From assembly GCA_964441755.1 (NCBI GenBank), contig CAYTVG010000023.1, positions 1 to 57,108 on the forward strand: 57,108 bases of DNA, written 5' to 3'. This stretch comes from JAUMBM01 sp964441755. Lineage in GTDB: Bacteria; Bacteroidota; Bacteroidia; Chitinophagales; Saprospiraceae. The notes under the pieces are model-generated. The model was not told the origin of the DNA. It saw only the letters and a list, made by a program, of their open reading frames with translations, and ran no database searches. A program made the translations under genes and the position numbers. Of this stretch, positions 8,934 through 16,420 are shown one piece after another. Each line of letters begins with the position of its first letter. Position 1 is the stretch's first letter.

Positions 8934-11900
8934 GTGCCGCCACCGCCACCACCATACAACCCCCTCCCGCTGGAGGATTTTATACACCGCCTGCAGGCGG
9001 CAGGCTTCGCCATGGACACGCGGCGGCAGCAGCGGCTGCTGCTGGTGCTGCAACAGCAGGGCGGACAGCATATCGCGCGGCCGGCAGATCTCGGGCAGCT
9101 TGCTGGTAAGGCGGATGATTCGACTGATCACAGACCGCACATCAGGCAGGCAGAAAACCTCAAGTACAGCCTCGCGCCCTTTGTGGCGAGCTCGGCGGCT
9201 GAACAGGCGCGCTTTTACGAGTTTTTTGACGACTATGTGCGCGAACAGGCAGGGTGGGCGGATGCCTGGCTGCGGGAGCAATCCGGAGAAGAAGAACCCC
9301 CCCGGCCAACGGACAAAGCCCCGTCCCCCGACTACAGCCTGCCCGTCCTCCTCACCGCCCTCCTCTTCCTGCTGCTCGTCGCCGTCCTGCGGCAGTACGA
9401 GCCACCCCCGCCGCCCCCCCTGCGCATACAACTGCCCGCCGCCCTGCAGCCTACGCCTGCCGACCCCTATCCCGTGCTGCGCGAGGGCAGCAGCTACCGC
9501 TTCAGCGCCCTGCCTGCGGCGGCCGACACGGCCGGCTACCGCTGGGCCGTCTACGATACCCTCTCGGGCCGCCGCCTGCAGGCCGGCAGCGGCCGGTACT
9601 TCGAACTAGCAGCGGCCGCCTACGGCCGCCCGCAGCGGCTGGTCGTGCGCGCTCCCGACAAGCGCGCCGACAGCCTGCTGCTGCGCATCCACTGCGCGCA
9701 GCCGCCCGCCATGCCCGACTGGCAGGTGTCGGCCACGCCGGCCCTGCCCGGACAGGCTTACCGCTTTGCGGTGGCGCCCCGCGACACGGCCGTGACCGTG
9801 CGCTGGGTTTTCAACCAGCAGGACACCCTGGCGGGCGCAGCCGTCACCTACCCCCCGTCGCAGGGCGGCAAGCTGGTGGTCGAGTGCCTCATCGCCCGGC
9901 AGGCTGCCGACTGCTACAGCCGCGAGCAGCGTACCTTTGGCGGCAGCCTGCCGCTGCTGAGCACTGCCGCCCTGCGCTACGATGAAGAAGCCGTCGGCCG
10001 GCAGCGGCCGCGCCGGCTGCTGTGGCTGCTCTGCCTGCTGCCGCTGCTGCCGGCCGCCTGGCTGCTGCGCCGCTGGCAGCAGCGGGGCGACAAGCAGCCC
10101 GCCGACAGGCCGGCAGCGGCCCTGGCGGCGGCCCATCCCATACACGACCGGGCGCCCTACTACATCCCCTACCGCTCACCCGACAGCCACATCAGCTGTC
10201 CGCCCGACTTTTTCCGCATGGCGGAGCTGCTGCGCCGCCGCGAGGAGGGGGAGCGCAGCGATATCGACATTGAAGGCTCCATCCAGGCCACCATCGAGGG
10301 GGGCGGCTACCCGGTGCTGCGCGACAAGCGCGACACGCGGCCGGGCGACTACCTGCTGCTCATCGAGCGGGGGGCCGATCTCGACCAGCAGACCCGGCTG
10401 TTTGGGCGGCTGGCCGCCTTTTTTATCAGCCAGGATGCGCCCGTGCGGGTATACTTCCACGACGGCAGCTTTCATCGCTTCTGGAACGGCGACCATCCCG
10501 GGGGAGTGACCTTTGCTTTCCTGCAAAAACAGTACGACAACCACCGCCTCGTGCTCATCGGCAGCGGCCACGGTCTGCTCGACCACCGGCAGCCCGAGCT
10601 GTGCCTGCAGCCGCCGCTGCTGGCCGCGCTGCAGCACTGGCCGCAGCGGCTCTGCCTGACGCCCCTGCCCGTCTCGGGCTGGTACGGGCCGGAGGTGCTG
10701 CTGCACCGGCATTTTCTGCTCTACCCGGCCGACAGTGCCGGCATCGATGCCGGCCTGCAGGCACTGTCGGAGCTCGAAGACTACGAGCCCGGCCCCTACC
10801 TGCTGTGGGAGCGGGCGCTGGCGGAGCGCCGCAGCGACCTCAACCCCCGCTTCCGCAGCTGGGATACGGTGGAGGATCACCGCGCCTTTCTGGCCAACGA
10901 TCCCGATGCTTTCCGCTGGCTGTGCGGACTGGCTGTGTGCGTGTCGCCCGACTTTGCGCTCACGGTGGCCATCGGCCGCAGGCTGGGCATAGAGGTGACC
11001 CACGACCGCCTGCTGCGGCTGAGCCGCATCCCCTGGCTCGACCGCAATGCGCCCGACGACCAGCTGCGGCTGGCGCTGCTGGCGGCGCTCGAGCCTGAAG
11101 AAGAAATCCTCGCCCGGCAGGCGGTGGCCGATGAGCTGTCGCTGCTGCGCGACAGCGTAGCAGAAAGCTTCGCCCGCATCGAATGGGAGACCAGCCTGGC
11201 CGTACAGCAGTTTGCGCTCTCGCCCCACGACCGCGCACACCGGCAGTTGCTGCGCGAGCTGCTGCAGCTGGGCCTGTTTTCGGGCAGCCAGCAGGCGGAA
11301 CTGGACGGGCTGGTGCAGCGGCGGCTGCAGCCACAGGCGGGCGAAGGCTTCGGCATTGTCGACTACCTGCAGCAGCCGGAGCCCCGGCCTTTCTTCACCG
11401 CTCCCCTGCTGCTGGCCCTGGCCTGCCTAGGCCTGTCGCTGGGCCTGCTGCTGGCGGCGCTGCAGCAGCCTCCGCGGCTGCCGGCGGCGCTGGTAGAAAC
11501 TATGCCCGACGAGGCGCAGCGCTGGCACAATGCGGGGGTAGATACCGCCCGGCAGTTGCTGCTGCCGGCCGACTACGACCGCTGGCGCGCCCGTGCGGGC
11601 GCGGACAGCAGTGCGGCGGCGCTCTTTGAAAAAGCGCTGCGCGCCCGCGGCAGCTACCCGCTGGCTTCCTACCACCGCCGCGTGCTGGACTACAACATGG
11701 GCGCGCAGGGCTTCAACTTTGCGCTGGGCGATAAGATTGCCGGCAGTGCGGAGCCGCCTGCCGGCCTGCTGCCAGCGGGTCAGCAGCAGGGGGCTGCTGT
11801 ACCCGGTCTGGCGGCCGAACTGCCGCCGGAAGTGCTGCGCAGCCGCCGCTTTCAGGCGCTGCTGTCTGCCGCCGGCCGCTTTGCTGCCGCGGCTGCCGGC

Positions 11901-12977
11901 ACGGCCGCCGACGATCGCCTCGGCTGGGCTGCCCGCCATGGCTACGGGCTTTGTCAGTATTACCTCGCTGCCGACTACCGCGCACTGCCGCCCGATAGTG
12001 CCCGGGCGAGCTATATGGCTCTGGAGGCGTTGACGGAGGGGGTTTATTTTGACTCGCTGCAGACGGTGATGCCGGTGAATTTGGAGACGCTGCTGGGGGT
12101 TTGGGTGGTGGAAAAGGAACCAGGGGTGGTAGCAGTTGCTTTCGGCCCGCTGAAGGAGATAGAGCCTCCTGCTGTTGAAGGGATGGTGTACGATTCTCTG
12201 GCAGGGGCATTGGTACTGGTGGCGGGCGGCAGCTTTGATATGGGCTGTACGTCGGAGCAGCGGGATTGTTTGAATTCTGAATACCCCATACATCGCGTGA
12301 CCCTGGACAGCTTCTATCTGGGGCAATATGAAGTGACAGTGCAGCAGTTTAAGACTTTCATAGAAGCGAGTGCTTATGTGACGGATGCTGACAGAGAAGG
12401 CTGGAGTTTTGTATACGATGAGCTCCGGAGAAGCTGGACACAGAAAAATGGCATCAATTGGCGTCATGATGCAATTGGCGCATTGAGGACTCCGGCGGAG
12501 TATACGCACCCTGTCATCCATGTTAGCTGGAATGATGCACGTGCCTATTGTGAGTGGTTGAGCCGACAGACAGGTGAACAATATCGACTGCCGACCGAGG
12601 CGGAGTGGGAGTTCGCGGCCCGGGGGGGGAATGACAGTAAGGGGTATCAGTATGCGGGAAGTGATAATCTTGATGAGGTGGGTTGGTATGCCGAAAACTC
12701 AGGTGGCAAAACCCACCCGGTAGGCCAAAAAAAGCGCAATGAATTAGGGCTGTATGATATGAGCGGCAATGTGTGGGAGTGGTGTCAGGATTGGTATGGA
12801 GACTATCCCTCTTCCGCACAGACAAATCCTACGGGGCCTACCACCGGCTCCGGCCGCGTCGATCGCGGCGGGTCGTGGTACTTCGTTCCGCAGTATTGTC
12901 GCGTTGCTAATCGCTTCTTCGTCGGCCCTGGCTATCGCAACTTCAATGTTGGCTTCCGCCTGGCCAGGACTCCTTAG
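8934..12977 (+). CDS. Membrane vWA-like/FGE-domain sensor protein, cassette B
   Basis: 1347 residues, GTG start with the same N-terminal PLPLEDF motif as copy A. The order is CoxE-like helical N-domain (with a ~23-residue insertion near 53-76 absent from A), TM1 (about 137-154), two PKD-like segments, TM2 (about 362-379), degenerate vWA (DYLLLIERG 473-481, LVLIGSGHG 539-547) and a helical region. Next come TM3 (about 821-842), a ~240-residue helical domain, and the FGE/C-type-lectin domain (about 1090-1347). Three TM segments would put the FGE domain on the other side of the membrane from the vWA and the ATPase, whereas copy A has only two. The FGE domain has RLPTEAEWEFAARGG and SGNVWEWCQDW but lacks the first FGE catalytic cysteine (the position is in the variable tract YFV). 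Codons 1306-1338 are the variable region. The likely role is an envelope sensor that reports a bound ligand to the MoxR/TIR pair. Confidence 0.85.
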   Translation: MPPPPPPYNPLPLEDFIHRLQAAGFAMDTRRQQRLLLVLQQQGGQHIARPADLGQLAGKADDSTDHRPHIRQAENLKYSLAPFVASSAAEQARFYEFFDDYVREQAGWADAWLREQSGEEEPPRPTDKAPSPDYSLPVLLTALLFLLLVAVLRQYEPPPPPPLRIQLPAALQPTPADPYPVLREGSSYRFSALPAAADTAGYRWAVYDTLSGRRLQAGSGRYFELAAAAYGRPQRLVVRAPDKRADSLLLRIHCAQPPAMPDWQVSATPALPGQAYRFAVAPRDTAVTVRWVFNQQDTLAGAAVTYPPSQGGKLVVECLIARQAADCYSREQRTFGGSLPLLSTAALRYDEEAVGRQRPRRLLWLLCLLPLLPAAWLLRRWQQRGDKQPADRPAAALAAAHPIHDRAPYYIPYRSPDSHISCPPDFFRMAELLRRREEGERSDIDIEGSIQATIEGGGYPVLRDKRDTRPGDYLLLIERGADLDQQTRLFGRLAAFFISQDAPVRVYFHDGSFHRFWNGDHPGGVTFAFLQKQYDNHRLVLIGSGHGLLDHRQPELCLQPPLLAALQHWPQRLCLTPLPVSGWYGPEVLLHRHFLLYPADSAGIDAGLQALSELEDYEPGPYLLWERALAERRSDLNPRFRSWDTVEDHRAFLANDPDAFRWLCGLAVCVSPDFALTVAIGRRLGIEVTHDRLLRLSRIPWLDRNAPDDQLRLALLAALEPEEEILARQAVADELSLLRDSVAESFARIEWETSLAVQQFALSPHDRAHRQLLRELLQLGLFSGSQQAELDGLVQRRLQPQAGEGFGIVDYLQQPEPRPFFTAPLLLALACLGLSLGLLLAALQQPPRLPAALVETMPDEAQRWHNAGVDTARQLLLPADYDRWRARAGADSSAAALFEKALRARGSYPLASYHRRVLDYNMGAQGFNFALGDKIAGSAEPPAGLLPAGQQQGAAVPGLAAELPPEVLRSRRFQALLSAAGRFAAAAAGTAADDRLGWAARHGYGLCQYYLAADYRALPPDSARASYMALEALTEGVYFDSLQTVMPVNLETLLGVWVVEKEPGVVAVAFGPLKEIEPPAVEGMVYDSLAGALVLVAGGSFDMGCTSEQRDCLNSEYPIHRVTLDSFYLGQYEVTVQQFKTFIEASAYVTDADREGWSFVYDELRRSWTQKNGINWRHDAIGALRTPAEYTHPVIHVSWNDARAYCEWLSRQTGEQYRLPTEAEWEFAARGGNDSKGYQYAGSDNLDEVGWYAENSGGKTHPVGQKKRNELGLYDMSGNVWEWCQDWYGDYPSSAQTNPTGPTTGSGRVDRGGSWYFVPQYCRVANRFFVGPGYRNFNVGFRLARTP
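12849..12947 (+). other. DGR-like variable region, copy B
   Basis: Residues Ser1306 to Asn1338, exactly the same length as copy A (99 nt). Variable tracts are YFV, N, FFV, Y and NFN between constant blocks PQYCRVA, GPG and VGFRLARTP. Several codons are still AAY (Asn1324, Asn1336, Asn1338), as expected for a copy that keeps some unmutated template positions. The constant 3' end continues to the stop and on into a pyrimidine-rich stretch that is conserved after both genes. Confidence 0.75.
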
Positions 12978-13697
12978 CTTTTATCCTTTTTACCTTCTTA
13001 CCTTTTTCGGAAAAAAAAGCCCCGACAGGGGCCAAAGCGAAGCAAACAAAAAACAAACGACCCGCGGGGGGTGCGCAGCAGCGCATCCCCTGCTTTGCTT
13101 TTAGCCCTGTCCGCAGGCAGGGCAGGGCGTGCGTAGCCCCTGCCGCAGGCGGGGCTGCGCAGCTTTCAGCCCCCGCCTGCGACCGGATGCGCGCAGCGCA
13201 TCCGCCCCCCCCCTCCGCAGCAGCGACTTTCCTATATATATGAAGCATTTTCCCCCGGGCCGCGGATATATCCCCGGATATATATATCGGCGCAAAAACC
13301 TATATATACGAAGCCCTTTCCTATATATACGAAATCACCTCTGTATATATAGGAAAAACACCTCCCTATATATACGAAAAAGGTAGAAAACCCCGCAGCC
13401 GGCCTGCCCGCCGTGCAAACTGGCACGGTTTGTAAGATTGGCTGTACAACAAGCTTTAGGATAGTTGCAGACGCGTGTCAGCCTGTACAGTAGGGATACG
13501 CTGGTCGAGCCCGACAAGGATACCCGGTCTGAGCCCGACAAGCTATAGCGTGGTTGCAGACGCGTATTGGCCTGTACAACAAGGATACCCAGCCTGAGCA
13601 CTGCATTCCTTCAGTTTTACCTCAACGACCGACATGGGTACATCCGGGATACCCGGACTACATATACCGCAACTACCTCCGGCAATCACCACCACGC
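12978..13697. other. Spacer between cassettes B and C
   Basis: There is no gene. It is homologous to the A-B spacer but longer. It contains the hairpin GCCCC-GACA-GGGGC (13019-13032) preceded by eight A, the 10-bp stem with AGCA loop (13067-13076 with 13081-13090), a run of TATATATA motifs (13230-13383), and a segment around 13440-13610. In the last, a ~70 nt motif containing GTTGCAGACGCGT and CCTGTACA occurs twice in decayed form, where the A-B spacer has one copy. Confidence 0.6.
13230..13383. repeat. Cluster of CCTATATATACGAA-type motifs
   Basis: Variants of CCTATATATACGAA occur near 13231, 13300, 13322 and 13365, with an inverted variant near 13342 and a GGATATATATATCGG form near 13275. 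Neighbouring copies are about 20-40 nt apart. The A-B spacer holds only two, near 6145 and 6165. The palindromic TATATATA centre makes a protein-binding array or an AT-rich unwinding region possible; neither is shown. Confidence 0.6.
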
Positions 13698-13818
13698 CTG
13701 TCAAAAAAAAGCATATATCTTTTACATAACCAACAAAACCATTATATTAGCTGCCACAATCTGAAAGTCGCCTAAAAAATCGTTTGTACGCTTAGAATTA
13801 GCCAAAGCCAGCCGTATT
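13698..13818 (+). promoter_or_regulatory. Shared cassette promoter/leader, copy C
   Basis: This is the third copy of the leader, ending at the ATG of the TIR-CHAT-TIR gene. The -7 element TATATTAG lies at 13743-13750. The upstream element is TTTA (13721-13724) instead of TTTG, which could weaken it relative to copies A and B. Confidence 0.65.
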
Positions 13819-16014
13819 ATGCCTGCTATACCCAAGGTCTACTTCTCCTATGCCTGGGGTGACGGTGAGTCGCCCGATGGAAAGCTGCGTGAAGAAGCGG
13901 CGGATTACCTGTACGCGGCACTGAAAGAACGCGAGCGCCGGCGGGAAGTCGAAGTGGTCATCGACCGCGAAAGAATGTCCTACAAGTCGAGCATCCGTAA
14001 GTTTACAGAGGCCTACGGGCATGCGGAGGCGCTCATCATACTCATCATCAGCGAAAAATACCTGCAGTCGGAATATTGTATGGGGGAGGTAGTGCAGGTT
14101 CTCTCCAATAGGGACTATCGCGACCGGATTTTTCCGGTGGTGCTGCCGGATGCGGGGCTGCGGGATCCTTTGCGGCTGGTGCGTTATCACCTACATTGGG
14201 AAAAGCGGAAAAATCAGTTGGCTGAGGCCATCGACCAAATTGGAGACAAGGCTCACGCTGTACGCCTAGTGGAATTGCTACAGGATATGGCCGAAATCAC
14301 CCGCATCATCTCCAGTTTTACCACCGAAATCCGGGATACCATCACCGTCTCCCCGCCCGATTACCAACCGCTACTCATGGCACTTGATAGGCAACTTGAA
14401 GCAAAAAGTTTTAGTTGGAGGTCGCCAGTGCCTAAATCGGCTATTTTTTTTCGGAGGCCGACAGAGCGTGAATCGGCGTATGAGCCGCAGGAAGCTGATT
14501 CGTTCACTAATAAATTGACCCGTGCCGGCAGGAAAAATGTTAGCGGTAAGCTATTATACCAGCTACCGGATAAGATGATAATGGGTAAAGAATATCGGTG
14601 TATAATTCGTGTGGCAGAGGTTCTCGATATTTTGCAAAAAAATATGGAAACGAATATCAAATCAGTGGTAAAAAATGTTCGTATTTCAGAGATAATGAGC
14701 GTTGAACTAAGAGATATAGCCGAGAATAAAGCCTTTGAAGTTACGCAAATCAATAAGCAAGTACAGTTGGTACTCCCCGATGAATATACCGAGTGGCAGT
14801 TCATAGTTAAACCTCTCAGAGATGGTAGACACAGTCTTTTTTTAGTTGTGGCTGTTGTTTATAACATGGATAATACAGACCGTACAAGAGAAATAGTTCA
14901 CGAAGAAAAAATTGAGGTGATCTCTTCAATTGATGGAATGGGTATAATTGAGGTTGGTAAGTCAGATGATGCCAGAATAGTGCATAAAGATATTGCCGAA
15001 ATCAATCCCTTGCATATTTTGTTCACAGCAGCCACCCCACAGCATGCGGGACAAATCAATGTTGGCTACGAGACGCGCTTCAAGGATTTAATTCGTGAAT
15101 TTGACAGAAAAGATAAAATACAATTCAAAGAAGAACATGGCCTTTCGCAGGAACGATTCAGGAACTATCTGTTCACCAACGATCCGCATATCGTTCACTT
15201 TGCAGGACACGGAGAGACGGAAGGACTTGTATTGCAGGACAGATCTTTAGATGCCGGTGTACTGCTGAATCTGGTAAAGCTTCAGCATAACACACAGGTT
15301 GTACTACTGAATGCCTGTAATACGCTGCCAATGGCAAAAGAGCTTGCCGCCTACATTCCCTACGTCATCGGAACGCCGGGACCACTGTCTGACGATGCAG
15401 CCATCTCATTTGCGAGAGGGTTCTATACGGGTATCGCAACCGGCAGATCAGTTGAGGATTCTTACAGGTATGCTGTAAACAGCATAGAGGCTGACGGGCA
15501 TGGCGGAGGCTATCTGCCTGTACTAGTCAGGAGAATTTCTTCAATTGCTGGCACACTAGATTTACCCGCTACAATCCCCAAAAAGGTCTTTCTTTCCTAT
15601 GCACGCCCACTGCTCAATGAGGCTGAAAAACTCCGGACGCATCTTGCCGTACAGAGACGCAACGGCAAAATCGAGTTTTGGTACGATCAGGCAATAGTCG
15701 TAGGCGATACATGGGATGAAGCCATCAAAGCCAAGATTGAAGAAGCAGATATTTTTATCCTACTGCTCAGCGCAGACTTTTGGGCTTCAGACTACATACA
15801 TGAGCACGAACTGCCGCTGATTGAAAAGCGGTATGAAGCCGGCGCCAAAGTGATGTGTGTGATGGTTAGTGCCAACGACTTTGAAGAGACGAATTGGAAA
15901 CGGCTACAAGCTTCGCCCCGATTGCAGGGGCGTCTCACGCCCATCCAAAACTGGAATAATATGGATGATGCCTGGAAAGCGGTTGTGGACGATCTGAAAA
16001 AGCTTATTCAATAA
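13819..16014 (+). CDS. TIR - beta region - CHAT protease - TIR fusion protein, cassette C
   Basis: 731 residues. Residues 1-185 are almost the same as the TIR modules of cassettes A and B, including SEYCMGE with Glu90. After about residue 195 the sequence is unrelated to them. Residues ~240-390 look beta-rich and I do not recognise them. A CHAT caspase-like domain follows (about 397-570), with HFAGHG (His464) and LLNACNT (Cys500) as the likely catalytic dyad. A second, different TIR domain occupies 587-700 (KVFLSYARP, ASDYIHEHE with Glu664 as candidate catalytic residue). No MoxR or FGE gene follows. It is a single-chain conflict protein combining a protease with two TIR domains, apparently made by placing a new tail behind the cassette's leader and TIR module. 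CHAT in such proteins is usually activated by partners or by cleavage. Confidence 0.85.
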   Translation: MPAIPKVYFSYAWGDGESPDGKLREEAADYLYAALKERERRREVEVVIDRERMSYKSSIRKFTEAYGHAEALIILIISEKYLQSEYCMGEVVQVLSNRDYRDRIFPVVLPDAGLRDPLRLVRYHLHWEKRKNQLAEAIDQIGDKAHAVRLVELLQDMAEITRIISSFTTEIRDTITVSPPDYQPLLMALDRQLEAKSFSWRSPVPKSAIFFRRPTERESAYEPQEADSFTNKLTRAGRKNVSGKLLYQLPDKMIMGKEYRCIIRVAEVLDILQKNMETNIKSVVKNVRISEIMSVELRDIAENKAFEVTQINKQVQLVLPDEYTEWQFIVKPLRDGRHSLFLVVAVVYNMDNTDRTREIVHEEKIEVISSIDGMGIIEVGKSDDARIVHKDIAEINPLHILFTAATPQHAGQINVGYETRFKDLIREFDRKDKIQFKEEHGLSQERFRNYLFTNDPHIVHFAGHGETEGLVLQDRSLDAGVLLNLVKLQHNTQVVLLNACNTLPMAKELAAYIPYVIGTPGPLSDDAAISFARGFYTGIATGRSVEDSYRYAVNSIEADGHGGGYLPVLVRRISSIAGTLDLPATIPKKVFLSYARPLLNEAEKLRTHLAVQRRNGKIEFWYDQAIVVGDTWDEAIKAKIEEADIFILLLSADFWASDYIHEHELPLIEKRYEAGAKVMCVMVSANDFEETNWKRLQASPRLQGRLTPIQNWNNMDDAWKAVVDDLKKLIQ

Positions 16015-16328
16015 TATACCCATAATGGTTGTCATGACTCCGAGCCTTTACAACATCCCTTTGTTGTATTTCATGTTTGCGTGGAAGTTGTCACTTCAAA
16101 AAAACTTTCATATCTTCCCATTGGTCATCGGTGAGCCGTTCAAATTGCGGTCGTATATCCTATAAGTTTGGTCACTTACAAGATACGCCGATGGCCGCTT
16201 TTTTTCAATTTTCAACTTTTTGAACAAGCTCTTCTAATTACCTCAAGATTTGAGGGGTGAAAGTAAAAGGTTAACTTTGGGTATTTTACGCCGTATAAAG
16301 TAAATAGTGATACTTCAGGAGTGGATAA
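16015..16328. other. Spacer before the type I RM operon
   Basis: There is no gene. An imperfect inverted repeat spans roughly 16128-16200 (GAGCCG...GCGGTCGTATATC against GATACGCCGATGGCCGC) and is followed by seven T, so it may terminate the cassette C transcript. The stretch marks a drop in GC content relative to the cassettes. Confidence 0.4.
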
Positions 16329-16409
16329 ATGACCGAAGCAGAGCTAAAACAGAACTTTCAGGATCCGGAAGATTTCGTTGTCGAACACAGTGATAAAAAA
16401 AGAAGCTAA
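16329..16409 (+). CDS. 26-residue ORF upstream of hsdM
   Basis: ATG at 16329 with AGGAG 8-12 nt upstream, encoding a 26-residue, strongly charged peptide (starts MTEAELKQNFQDP, ends DKKRS). The stop lies 11 nt before the hsdM start. It could be a leader peptide, a remnant of a regulator, or chance. The good ribosome-binding spacing in a genome where such sites are mostly weak is the only support. Confidence 0.3.
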   Translation: MTEAELKQNFQDPEDFVVEHSDKKRS

Positions 16410-16420
16410 AATCAGCAGGA

